Assembly: GCA_963932145.1 (NCBI GenBank)
Contig: OZ010573.1
Location: forward strand, 23,113,565-23,177,564
Reading direction: 5' to 3'
From: Acanthosepion lycidas
Lineage: Eukaryota; Mollusca; Cephalopoda; Sepiida; Sepiidae
DNA length: 64,000 nucleotides
The notes below the pieces were generated by a model that was not told where the DNA came from, did not search any database, and worked only from the letters and a program-made list of their open reading frames with translations. The position numbers and the translations under genes are program-made. Of the stretch, positions 10,547-20,404 are shown piece by piece; position 1 is the first letter of the stretch; each line of letters starts with the position of its first letter.

Positions 10547-10762
10547 GACTCGTTTCGAAAAACCCTCGAATTTTTGATTTGCAAATAATCAAATCAATCT
10601 CGAGGGGAAAAAAAGGTTTTAAAAAAAGAAAGAGCTACAAACAATGAACTACTGTTGAACAAATCGCACAGATGCAGGTCTGAAGCCCAAAGAAAAAACC
10701 CCGATACAAGTAGACAACTAACTAACAAAAGAGCTCAATACAATTGTAGAGCAGACCTAGAT
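10547..10762 (-). repeat. Repeat E body
   Basis: The minus strand matches 28,332-28,590 (shared ATCGGGGTTTTTTCTTTGGGC and TTGTATTGAGC blocks). It also carries an internal hairpin with CCTCGA..TTGATTTG and CAAATCAA..CGAGG arms at about 10,565-10,603. No coding capacity. Repeat E is bordered by (TA)n on both sides in both of its copies. Confidence 0.75.
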
Positions 10763-10890
10763 ACACCTAGTGAGCCAGACAAACCTACCTAGGTTTCATC
10801 TAAACAGATCGTCAGGGAAAGTATGGCCATACTTTCCCCGACGATCCATTTAGGTGAAACCTAGGTAGGTTTGTCTGGCTCATTAGGTGT
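10763..10890. repeat. 128-bp palindrome in repeat E
   Basis: Two 64-bp arms meet with no spacer at AGTATGG|CCATACT (10,826/10,827). Only five positions mismatch and all five are transitions. One arm alone is present at 28,274-28,331. Confidence 0.95.

Positions 10891-10892
<2 letters not shown>

Positions 10893-10929
<37 letters not shown>
10893..10929. repeat. (TA)n
   Basis: About 18 TA units abutting the palindrome. Confidence 0.97.
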
Positions 10930-10934
<5 letters not shown>

Positions 10935-11669
10935 ACAGATATTGAGTTCTTAGCATGTAAATTACTATAAAGTAGATTTGGGACTTTTTAATCTAAGAAT
11001 TTGTGGGAGAATTGAGCTCTGTCATGAAGATGATATTGTCATTTTTTGAGGTTGCAATATTAGTGATGTTATCATGATAGTGTTGATAGTTTTGGCACTG
11101 ATAATAAAGTGGTCATGCTGTTGATGATACTCATAGTTTTTAAGGAAAATGATGATCATCATAATATGGTATTAATGGCAGAGATGGTATTGATTTTAAA
11201 GAGAATGGTGTTGTCAGTGTTTGTAATGGTAGTGATATTAACTGCAGTGATTGTGATGGTTTACTGGTTGTACACCAAATGGTGCCAATTGATTATAAAT
11301 AAAATTCCAGTGGAAAGAGTTGCTGTTTAATGGTCACAACTTTTATTTTGTGTTCTTTGTAAACTTTTTCTCTTTCTTTTAATCTTTCAGCACACTGACA
11401 TTTTGCCAACACATATTTTTAAGCCTTAGTTTTTAAATGTCCATTTTTTGTTTATTTTTTACTATAGTCGCTCGTTGACTGTGAGAAACGAGATTAGAAG
11501 GAAAAAAGGTCAAAAAGAGAAATAAAATACTGAAAAAAATCAATAGAGCCATGAATATACAAACATTTATACCTGTATATATAATAAATTACATGTACAC
11601 ATGAACAGCAATCGAAAGAGTAATAGATATAGATAACTGTAAAAGAGAATTCATGAAATGTGAAGGTCA
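10930..11669. other. No recognised feature
   Basis: Many imperfect GATGATGGT-like trinucleotide-rich stretches at 11,030-11,290, giving a 73-codon frame of valine, methionine and isoleucine. I regard this as low-complexity sequence. Confidence 0.4.
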
Positions 11670-12045
11670 GGGTAATGATAATGTTAGCTGCTTACTTATA
11701 AGAGAACATTTGGAATTCATTGACCGAGCAGCCAGTGCTACTTGAGTTATGCTTTTCTTCATTCCCTGGCCATTGGGCTGGAATAAAAATGCAGTATTTG
11801 TTCTTCTCATCTTTAATGGTAATGATAAGATTAACTGTTTCCTTATAAGGAAATATTTGGCATTCATTGACTGAGAAGCCAGTACTACTCAAGTTAAGCT
11901 TGTCTACACTCCTTGGCCATTGGGCTGGAATCAAATTTAGTGTCTGTTTTACTCACCTCTCATGTTAATAGATGATAATAAAAATATTAGCCATTTCCTT
12001 ATAAGGAAACATTCAAAATTCATTGACTGAGAAGCCAGTACTACT
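11670..12045. repeat. About 150-bp tandem repeat, 2.4 copies
   Basis: TTCATTGACTGAGAAGCCAG-like blocks recur near 11,716, 11,865 and 12,018, and GGCCATTGGGCTGGAAT recurs near 11,768 and 11,920. Units are about 150 bp and moderately diverged. Confidence 0.85.
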
Positions 12046-12474
12046 ATCAGTTTAAATTTATAAAGTCTTTCTATTAACACAATTTTTTTAAGAAAATAAG
12101 TTTCTTAATTTCACTAAATTTTATTGCTCTTTTCAGTATTGATGTGGGTTTTCTTTGTAACTTTTTGTTTAAAATAGGATGGATAGTCAAAAATATCCAC
12201 TATGTCATTGTTTTCTCTTCAAGTTACATGTGCAATCCATTTTAATTGTTGCTGCTGTTGAAAGTCCACAAGTGATGTGGCTTCTGTTATTTGGTACATT
12301 TATTTGTTTGTGTTTCTGTAGCACCAATCTACAAGGTTTAAAGAAGGTTTCATTCCCTCTAAGTCGTTTTTAATCATTGATCTGAGAAAATGGTTGAATA
12401 CAACTGAGTTTAGTGTTGACAGGCTCTAATCACGTAAATCTACCTATATATACATGTAAATATATCAATAAGTA

Positions 12475-12535
12475 ACTGCTTGGTAATACCAGGTGTTGTA
12501 AGCTTGGATGTGTGGGTGGTGTAATCGATAACGTA
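12475..12535 (+). mobile_element. SINE-D fragment (5S-derived/tRNA junction)
   Basis: Carries CTTGGTAATACCAGGTGTTG and TAAGCTTGGATGTGTGGGTG. This is the 3' end of the 5S rRNA-like part and the start of the tRNA-like part of SINE-D at 14.93 kb. Confidence 0.65.
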
Positions 12536-12906
12536 TGTTTCTTCATTTGCACAAATCCTACCAGTGGCCTCATACTGTAGAGAGTAAATTTGGAAACATT
12601 CCACTAAACAGGTATGAAATGACCATTCCAACAGTTTATATTGTAATATCTCTATGTACATACAATCAAATACAAATTATGGAAATGTACTGATTTCTTT
12701 TTAAAAAGTTTCTTTATACACATAAAAAATAAGTATTTTTGTTTAATTACACATTTATTCTGAACATTTTTCAAATGAAAAATTGGTGGAGCATCCAAAA
12801 TAAACAAGCACCCATTTTGAAAAATTGCTAAATATGAAACAGGCTGTAAAAGAGTGACTAAATAAAAAAAAAAGTGTCCCAATATTAAGGATAAACTGTA
12901 GATATA

Positions 12907-13111
12907 CAGTCAATGACGAACACCCATTAATTTTGAATATTTTTAACCATTTCTCAGAATCTAATGCCTATATGATACCAGATTTTTTTCTGTGTTAATA
13001 ATCACGAAAAAAGGAATATAAAACTCAGTTTTCAGAATAGGTTAAATACAACAAATTTGACAGGCGAATTATGCAAAATAAAAAAAGACAAAATAATTTC
13101 GTCGTTGACTG
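12907..13111. mobile_element. pogo/Tc1-type MITE, 205 bp
   Basis: Inverted termini CAGTCAATGACGAA and TTCGTCGTTGACTG are flanked by TA on both sides (12,905-12,906 and 13,112-13,113). The inside is AT-rich and non-coding. CAGT termini with a TA target are typical of Tc1/mariner/pogo elements. Confidence 0.75.
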
Positions 13112-13549
13112 TAGATAGTGTCAACAGAGAAATCTACATGGTGACTGGAATTTTCTGTTTTTCTTATTTTCCAAAATAACATGGAAAGAAAAACAGCACC
13201 AGCTTGCAACAACACCCCAAAAACAATGTAACCTTTGCTGAGAGGAGAAAATAGTAATAGGCACCTTTTTAGATTACTCTCTGCTACAGATAAACAGCGG
13301 TGCTGTCAACCAAAACAAAGGGTATGCTGACAAAAAAATACTTATAGCTTAGCAGTTTCTTTGGCTCTCAACTCACTGAACTAATAAGAAAGGACACCAA
13401 GCAGAAAGATTTAGAGGGGACAGTGTGTATTCAATTATTATCTTCCCTGATCCTAAAAACAGGCTGATATGGTTTGATATCTTAATCAACAATTTTTGTT
13501 TACTCCAAAAAGTACCTGCTTATGCTTTATTTTTACAAGAGTCAGATGT
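13112..13549. other. No recognised feature
   Basis: Mixed AT-rich sequence. A 63-codon frame at 13,425-13,616 runs into the LINE remnant that follows and has no recognisable domain of its own. Confidence 0.4.
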
Positions 13550-13910
13550 GACAAAATATCAAGTATTGCTGTCATATCTGGAATGGAGTTGTACACTCCT
13601 CACTTTCCAGCCTTGATAGAGCTCCAAAGCATTTGAGAGGTCTTTTTATATGTTCATCTCTGCAGGTTCTTTCTCCACGGGCACAATGTTGCAAGTCCAT
13701 TGCTACTCTATTGTTATTTGACAAGCTTGAGTTCTTTATAGCTCATATTTGCCATGCTACATTCTCAGAATCAAAGCACCCATATTTCCTCTCTATTCCA
13801 GTTGTAAAAAGGAAGTTATCATTCAGCTTTTTCCCCAAGACATTTCAAGATGCTTCTTAGAATACTATAATCTTAACCACTTCAATTTAATGGTCAATCA
13901 TTAATCCCCA
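13550..13910 (+). mobile_element. Degraded LINE RT C-terminal fragment
   Basis: The order of blocks follows LINE-alpha: CAAGTATTGCTGTCATATCTGG (the EYCCHIWSG position), then a leucine-rich stretch, then SFFPKTFQDAS near 13,830-13,858 where SxxPRTxxLWN is expected, then AATGGTCAATCATTA where the family has FKCNVNR. It is more diverged than the other copies and may be a sister subfamily. Confidence 0.5.
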
Positions 13911-14039
13911 ATTCCTTCTACCTTTTATGTTCATATCGCACATCTTATTCAGTAACTATCTCCCTTGAATGGCTCTTGAGCCCTGTGTTAGGTTAACTTT
14001 ATCAAAAAATTTTCATAAATAAAAGTATTAATTCATAAA

Positions 14040-14405
14040 AATACTCATCAATTCTGATGAACTTTCCTCTATGGTACCTAGACTTTATGAATTTAAGAGC
14101 ACTACCAGATTGGCTGCAAGGTCCCATCAAATTACAGTTGGGTTGGCTAGATGTAACAGTAAGTTCTTTGATCATATTTCTTGCTTGGGAAATTCTCTTC
14201 CAGTTTCTTGATTTCTGGTAAACTTAGATCTTCAAAAATTTAAATGCAATGTCAATCGTTATCTACTATTTTCTTAATTCTTGTTCTTTTATTGTTTTCT
14301 CTCTTTAATAGTGTTTATTTTTCACATATTCTCTCACATTCAGTAACCCCTTTCATCTTAGTGACTTTATTGGCTTGCTTGGGGTGAAATGATAAAAAAA
14401 AAATG
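14040..14405 (+). mobile_element. LINE-alpha 3' fragment
   Basis: Translates in pieces to VPRLYEFKSTTRLAA, then LHKFKCNVNRYL-like residues, followed by the 3' UTR and the terminal signature TGCTTGGGGTGAAATGAT with an A tail at 14,377-14,405. It aligns with the 7.2-8.1 kb copy. Confidence 0.85.
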
Positions 14406-14505
14406 AGGTTAAAATAAGTCAGTTCAGTAAAAAACATATGAATTAATTTTTATGCCATAAAATCCCTTGCTGGCATCTGTTAGTCACACATTAACCTCAA
14501 TTTAG

Positions 14506-14859
14506 AATCCTGGAATTCTTCAACAAAATCAGGCCATCTCAAGTATTAATGACTTTTTAAGAGATGTCTGTGGCTTATTTCAAAAGAGAATTAATATGAT
14601 GGACAATAAAACAGCCACCTTTAGATCTTTTAAGAGATCGGTAGCTGTTCATTTTTTTGCAAACAAAACATTTCCCAAAGTTTTTGATAGAAATTCTTTG
14701 ACATTCGATATTTCCCAACTGTTGAATTCATCTGCCATGACTATTTCAGCTTTAGTCATTGTTAGACTGTTGAACAGATCAGTAAAGCTCTGTAGTGAGT
14801 TGCAGAGAAAAGCAGTGATGGTTGAAGAGTACCTGAGAGAAAGATTTAATAAAACATGA
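14506..14859 (+). other. Candidate 3'-terminal exon or orphan open frame
   Basis: An open frame of 117 codons starts right after a possible splice acceptor (CAATTTAG at 14,498-14,505) and ends in TGA at 14,857. An AATAAA lies about 15 bp downstream. The first in-frame Met is at 14,596. The product is rich in Leu, Ser, Asn and Lys, has two Cys and several N-x-S/T sites, and its last third (LLNRSVKLCSELQRKAVMVE) looks helical. I recognise no family. It does not resemble the surrounding LINE or SINE sequence and has no repeated copy in the window. It could equally be a chance frame. Confidence 0.25.
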
Positions 14860-14930
14860 CATTATGCCATAAAATAAATAACTTCCCTAACCTCTCATAA
14901 CAATCTCATAATCTCTTCTTTGCTGAAACA

Positions 14931-15292
14931 CCAGTTCCTGTATGATTACCAAAGTTAAGCAATGTTAAGCCTGGTCAATACCTAGATGGGTGACCACTAG
15001 GGAATGCCAGGTGCTGTAAGCTTGGATGTGTGGGTGTCGTAATGAATAATGGCTTGGAATTGCTCATTGGAGAGCTGAGTTCCAATTCCAGTTGGGTTTG
15101 TTATATTCACCTATGCACAAATATCATTGGGAAAGGTATGAAATCACCTCTTCTCTCCCAGCTATGGGTTAAATAGTAAGACTTGTATCACTAAACCATT
15201 ATAATCTAAAAAAGAAATTCTTATAATCTAAAAATATTTTCTGGCTTTAAATAACCTGCAAAGGGTTGATAATCTGTAGAAAATGAATCAAT
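14931..15292 (+). mobile_element. SINE-D: 5S rRNA/tRNA chimeric SINE, near full length
   Basis: Positions 14,935-15,023 clearly resemble 5S rRNA: AAGTTAAGCAATG (internal promoter A box), GATGGGTGACC (intermediate element and C box) and GGTGCTGTAAGCTT. From 15,024 a tRNA-like segment follows: GTAATGAATAATGGC resembles an A box and GAGTTCCAATTCCAG a B box. After that comes a central domain (GGGAAAGGTATGAA ... CCCAGCTATGGGTTAAATAG), a body with ATCTAAAAATATTTTCTGGC, and a tail ending in ATGAATCAATC. Another near-complete copy is at 56.17-56.55 kb and partial copies are at 12.5 and 25.0 kb. 5S-headed SINEs (the SINE3 type) are known from some vertebrates. Confidence 0.88.
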
Positions 15293-15430
15293 CTTCTGTT
15301 TTCTTAATTCATGTTCTTTTATTGTTCTCTATACTTAATAATGTTTTTTTTCTCATATACTCTCACAATCAGAAAACCCTTCTGTCTTAGTGGTTTTATT
15401 GCATTGCTTGGGGTGAAATGATTACAGAAT
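15293..15430 (+). mobile_element. LINE-alpha 3' UTR fragment
   Basis: Matches 14,262-14,400 (TTTTCTTAATTC.TGTTCTTTTATTGTT) and ends with GCTTGGGGTGAAATGAT at about 15,407-15,423. It abuts the SINE-D tail directly. Confidence 0.8.
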
Positions 15431-16731
15431 ATACATCTGTACCAAAGTTTTCCGTATCTCTAATGGTAGAAAAAAGTTTAAGTTATTAGCAAATTCACTG
15501 TATGACTTGTTTGCCACCTGCAGCAATTTAGAGAATTCCAAAAATTGATAGAGAATTTTTTTGCCTAACCATAAAGTTAAAAAAATATATAAACTTGAGT
15601 TATTTACGTATTTAAAAATAAATAGTAAATAACAATTTGTATCAATTTTTAGATTTTATTAAAGCGTATTTGACAACATATAATATCTTTTTTTTCTTTG
15701 CCTCAAGAAAAAAATATCTCCCCACACTATCTTATAGTGGGTTATCAGTTATAGTGAAGTGTATGAGTGTTGAAACAGATTAGTTTGATTTGGCCTTTTT
15801 AGTTAGATAGGACACCATAAGAGGGGTATAAAACAAGAAAATCAAATTGCAAAGTGAAACAACAAATTTATATACATATAAATCAATTTAGGTTTTTACA
15901 AATAAAATTAATGTTTTTTGGTTGATACAAGGTTGTCAAAATGTTCATAGTAGTCTTTGCAAGAATGAGTTTATGGTTTATGTAGACAGGAACATATGTG
16001 TGGATGTATATATATATTTATGAGCATTATCATAGGGTAGGAATGTCTTTGAAGTAATCACTCAGTCTTAAAATGTTCCATTCATTTATCAAGTATAAAA
16101 GAGGTGAGGGAGAAAAGTAGAGATAATAAAAATGATCACTTGACGTTTGTCAAGGGACATGTCAATACGCTCATTTCCTTCTCTCTGGTGACAGGCAAAC
16201 TTGCCCATCTTTTATTTTGTTTGTAGGGCTTGAAAAGGTCATTTGGAAATTCACTCCCAGATATGATTCAGGCCTTTCCATTGAACGATGAACAAATTTC
16301 ATGTCGGCTTGCTAAAAGGTCAGTAAAAGAATTTGTTTCTGAGAATTGAAGATTATTTGAATTTTGTTTTTAAATGTTTCCTAGTTTTCTATTGGCCAAA
16401 AAACATTTTGCATCAAGGTGTGAAATTTCACGAGTTTTGTTTTGGATTCGCTTTTGCGTGTGTTAAGCAAAGTTTGTAAATTCAAGTCTTTTTAATTTCT
16501 AACAAAATCAATAAGTCAGTGCTTAGCATTTGAATCTTTAAATCTAGATCTTGTTTTGATCACCACAATCTCATAGAAAATGTTTAACTAGACACCACAG
16601 ACTACCAGTAATTGTATCTAACTTAATACAATAATACTGTAATATTAAATTTAAATAGAGCAGGTTTATATATGAAGTTTTAGTACCAGGTAAATCTAAT
16701 GTTTACACAGATGCAATACTAGTACAGGTAC
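15431..16731. other. No recognised feature
   Basis: About 1.3 kb of AT-rich sequence without a recognisable gene. Near 16,570-16,660 a stretch resembles the diffuse repeats at 18.40-18.72 kb (CCAGTA..TGTA.C..ACTTAATAC). Confidence 0.45.
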
Positions 16732-17106
16732 TGTTGTGGATTCCAGGTTGAAATCTGGTACCAATAAATAACAAACACCAGGAATGAATATATGAAAATA
16801 ATGTATTAACGTAATAATACAAACTGGTAAAGCAGGTTAGTAGTTCCAGAAATACGGGTTAGTAGCAAAATATATATACAGTCTTTGGTATTGAAGTATT
16901 GCTGTATGACTTCTTACTGAGTCTACGTGCTCGCTCAATGTGACTCCTACAATGCTGTTACCTCACCCTCACTCTTCTGGTTACCTACAACCTTTTACTT
17001 TGTCACTCTGGACTCGACGTCTCTTGCTCTCGGGTATTCACATAGCTGTAGTATATGTATATACTGGGTGAGTCCATTTTTGTAAAAAGGGGAGAACCCC
17101 TCAACA
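16732..17106 (-). mobile_element. Solo LTR, 375 bp
   Basis: Starts TGTTGTGG and ends CCCTCAACA (TG..CA, with TGTTG/CAACA ends), flanked by the 5-bp duplication GGTAC (16,727-16,731 and 17,107-17,111). A second, reverse-oriented copy at 53,875-54,232 has a different duplication. No internal retrotransposon sequence is present, so this is a solo LTR left by recombination between two LTRs. The transcribed strand is inferred, not shown. Confidence 0.9.
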
Positions 17107-17131
17107 GGTACTCACTTCCATAAAACTGTAA

Positions 17132-17518
17132 TTGAGGAATTTTATTTATATTCAACCTATTGTTTGCATATTTGTTGTCATTATCACAAAATTTCGGCCT
17201 TCATCAGGTGTATACCAATCTGGGCAACCTGCATAGAATTCTAAACTGAACACTTTATTTAATCTATGAGGATAGACTGTTCTCATTCCACTGCCCATGT
17301 CTAGGAATATCTCAACCAGTTGTTATTGCTTGCCCATTTTCACTGAATCCAATTATACACTGCCTAGCCTAGAACTCACAATTACTATGCCACCAAATTC
17401 ACAACCCATTGCTTTAATCCACTAGGCTGAAATATTGTGATAACAATAAAGATGAAGACAATAGTCTGAATGTGAATACTGTAAATTATAACTGTTCATC
17501 CCAGAAATTCAAACAGAA
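17132..17518 (-). mobile_element. SINE-A, inverted arrangement
   Basis: A minus-strand SINE-A (rc tail TTTCGGCCTTCATCAGG at about 17,190, body TGAACACTTTATTT, and a tRNA-like head with CTAGAACTCACAATTAC at about 17,370) runs into a plus-strand tail from about 17,430 (GGCTGAAATATTGTGATAAC). The element is therefore bounded by inverted tail sequences. Confidence 0.7.
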
Positions 17519-17599
17519 AATATAATTGTAGTTTATTGTTTGAAGAAAGTAGGTTTGTAGGCTATTATCTCATAGGACAATAGAGAACTTGGAACCTTA

Positions 17600-17770
17600 A
17601 ACTTAACCTGCCTGCTGATTAGTGCTGCAACTGCTGCCACAGCCTGCATTGTTTGACTGCTGCTATTGAAGATTTGCTGTGATTTCTCTTGCTTTATTAG
17701 TAGCTCCCATATTGTATTTATTTCTATACTAGGCCTATGAAGGAGGTCCTTATAGCCTAGCATATACACT
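17600..17770 (-). repeat. Unclassified interspersed repeat
   Basis: CTCCCATATTGTATT..TTCTATAC and GGCCTAGCATA-type blocks are shared with 27,200-27,400. It overlaps a 78-codon minus frame (17,533-17,769) with an alanine-rich stretch, TMQAVAAVAALIS. No domain recognised. Confidence 0.55.
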
Positions 17771-17874
17771 GATTCTTTCAGACATCTAACTCTTATATGA
17801 AAAGTTAAAACATGTTGTAGGCTAATCTCTACCTAGATGTCATAAAATAGCAGTAATTTTACCTACCCTAGCTC

Positions 17875-17990
17875 CATATGACTGTTGGCCTGTCAGCTGG
17901 GGCTGTAGAATACACTAACTGCACCTCTGCAGAGGGGTAAAACCCCACCAATGGGGCCATCTGTTGGACATGGGTGGTGACCTGTAAGGC
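17875..17990 (-). repeat. Interspersed repeat shared with 29.8 kb
   Basis: The minus strand reads TTACCCCTCTGCAGAGGTGC, then AGTGTATTCTACAGC. This matches 29,838-29,890 on the plus strand. Confidence 0.75.
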
Positions 17991-18184
17991 ACTAGGATGG
18001 AATCCTGGTGGTTGAGCAGTCATTGATCTGGCAACAGAGTGGTCAATGGCTTGCAACACACCACTTTGGCCCTTACTTGGTTTTACAGGTGATTGGATAG
18101 GCCTAATCCAATCAATCAGCTGGTCCCATCATGTCCTAGCACATGTATCTTTCTTTTCTCCTGAATGTACTATTCTCAATCTGC

Positions 18185-18340
18185 TCTTGCAGAACAACAA
18201 CCGCAAGCCCTTTATTTTTGAAGGAAAAAATATTGCCAGAAATAGATTTTTAACAAAACAAAATACCAGCAATAAAAATTTTGTCGGCATTGAATAACCC
18301 ATTGAGGTTGATATCCCATAAAGCAAAACAAATCAAACGA
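18185..18340 (+). mobile_element. Retroposon tail, TTGATATGCCATAAA family
   Basis: CAATAAAAATTTTGTCGGCA..GAATAACCCATTGAGG and GATATCCCATAAA match 25,500-25,600 and, inverted, 29,341-29,425. The 3' end dissolves into AAAC-rich sequence, consistent with a retroposon with a tetranucleotide tail. Confidence 0.65.
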
Positions 18341-18399
18341 TATGACTGTGAAATTAAATGTAAATAAGAGTGTCTTCTATGTGAAATTGAATTAACTGA

Positions 18400-18725
18400 T
18401 AAGCTTAATTTTTAGCTAGACATTGTCAACTATTAATACTAACTCCATAATGCCATAATATTTAATGTAAATAGTGGAATCTTATAAGTAAAATTAAGGT
18501 ATTTAGTAGGCTAATCTTCACTCAGACTCCTCTATAGACTCCCAGTACTTTTATCCAGCTTAATTCCATTATGCTCTTATATCAAATATAATTAAGGATT
18601 TCTTGTCTGAATCACTGAAGTATCTCATCGACTTGATACTTAACCAAACACCATAAAATACCAGTACTTGTACCCAGACTAATTCTATAATGCTTTAATA
18701 TTAAACATAAATTTATATGACAGCA
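18400..18725. repeat. Diffuse tandem repeat, about 120 bp
   Basis: Three weakly conserved units share CTCCATAATGC..TAATATT and CCAGTACTTNTACCCAG. Related pieces occur near 16.6 and 17.83 kb. Confidence 0.45.
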
Positions 18726-18804
18726 AATTCTGTTCAATATTCAATGCTTTCTCTTTTCACACTTCTGCCTTTTTGAAGGTAAGTGGATTTCTTCTGCATA
18801 TTTT

Positions 18805-18966
18805 TATATTGTAACATAATAATTTGTATTGTATCATAATAATTTGTATTGTAACATAATAATTTGTATTGTATCATAATGATTTGTATTGTAACATAAT
18901 AATTTGTAATGTATCATAATAATTTGTATTGTAACATAATAATTTGTATTGTATCATAATAATTTT
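18805..18966. repeat. 20-bp minisatellite with alternating units
   Basis: Eight 20-bp units, alternating GTAACATAAT and GTATCATAAT versions of AATTTGTATTGTAWCATAAT. This gives a 40-bp higher-order period repeated four times. Confidence 0.95.
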
Positions 18967-19097
18967 ACAGGAGGCACTTTCTTTATTAACTTTGACTAAC
19001 TTTTTAATTTTATGATGAAAGATGAAAAATTATCAAAAATTACTAACGAGTTTGTGTCTTATTATATTGATATAATGGAATAACCTGTCATCCCCAT

Positions 19098-19600
19098 GAG
19101 TGACTACACTATAGGTAGTAACTACCTATAAGTATCTGCAAGTCAATGGATGACAGAGCCCAGCTGAAATCTTTTCAGCAGTATCGAACTCTCTGCCTTT
19201 GAGCAGAGAGGAACCTGGATGAGGCTATGTCATTCATTCAGGGTCTACAGGGATTTTTTGGCCAAGCCTATGGGCTCGGAAACCCCACCTTAAATTTGGC
19301 CTTGTTTCACATGTGACTGAGTGGGGCAGCTGCTAGATACTGTCTAGCTGGAATCTTTTCCAGCTGTGCTGGTCAAACTCTCTGCCTCCGAGCAGAGAGG
19401 AACCCCAGACAAGGCTCTGTCAAAGGGCAGAGTCTGGTCTTGGGAAACAGCTAACTGGTTTCATTTTATATGGGTTCTACAGGAATTTTTGGCTGAACAT
19501 ACAGGTTTGGATGCCCCACATTAAATTCAGCCCCTGTGCTACATCTGATCATGTGGGGAGGTTAGTAAATACACTAGCTGGGATCTGTTGAGTACAACTC
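19098..19600. repeat. Duplicated GC-richer blocks with LTR-like leader
   Basis: The start (CACTATAGGTAGTAACTACC) matches the minus strand of the candidate LTR at 5,870-5,915. Two diverged units of about 210-240 bp then follow (about 19,150-19,345 and 19,346-19,590). Each has a CTCTCTGCCTNNGAGCAGAGAG hairpin, a TCTACAGG.ATTTTTGGC block, a CCCCAC.TTAAAT block and a GTGGGG block. A third eroded relative lies at 20,190-20,360. Possibly retroelement internal or leader DNA; no coding frame was found. Confidence 0.6.
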
Positions 19601-19777
19601 AGACTTACGCGAGAACTACCAACCTTTCCAATAGTAGCAATCACTACTGGATTGACTTGTCATGATCTTGTGCATAACTGTTACCTTTATTCTTATTATA
19701 TTGGTTTTTACAATAAACCTTTACTTTTTTTTATCCAGCATGTTTGTCAAGTATATCTTCCTATTAGCACAGAATAT

Positions 19778-19780
<3 letters not shown>

Positions 19781-19816
<36 letters not shown>
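19781..19816. repeat. (TA)n
   Basis: About 18 TA units. Confidence 0.97.
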
Positions 19817-19818
<2 letters not shown>

Positions 19819-20189
19819 TAGTATTTTTGCATTTTATTCCTGATCCTAACTGTATTAATAAAATAATTACATCCCATCTCCCCTCTCGTTTGTAACCATC
19901 CACTATAATAAAATAAATGTTTTTAAGAGCTAAACCAGAATTGGTCAAATAAAGCTTCATAAGCTTCTACTTAGAGTTTTTACTATATTAAATTAATCAT
20001 CTGACAAAAATTAATTTCTATATCTGTTCGATTAAATATTTTCATATATAAAGCATCAACTCAGATGGCTGATCTGACTTGATCACAACAGATGGCCTAA
20101 GTAAACTCTCTGTGAGAGACTTGTGAGGAGCAAGAGCTTGAAATATAAATCCTACTCCTCTTAAAGTCCTTTACAAATATACTATCTGG
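19817..20189. other. No recognised feature
   Basis: AT-rich spacer; nothing supported. Confidence 0.4.
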
Positions 20190-20360
20190 CACCAGGCTCC
20201 AGCCCTGTGCTGGTAGTATCATGGCTATGACTAGCTTAGACTAGCTCTGACCAGATTGGTCAAGCTATGACCAGCTAAGACCAGTGGCCCGAGTGAAAAC
20301 ACTCGGGTTCTCCACGTTAAAAACTGACCTTGTGTCACATCCTGACTCAGTGGGGTGTCA
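20190..20360. repeat. Eroded relative of the 19.1-19.6 kb block
   Basis: Shares GTGCTGGT, a GGCCCGAGTG..CACTCGGGTTCTCCAC hairpin, TTAAAAACTGACCTTGTGTCAC and CTCAGTGGGG with the duplicated blocks. Inside are four GACCAG/GACTAG-type short repeats (20,230-20,285). Confidence 0.55.
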
Positions 20361-20404
20361 AGTAAATATCTATACATTGTGTATATTTAGGTAGCATATA
20401 TTCA

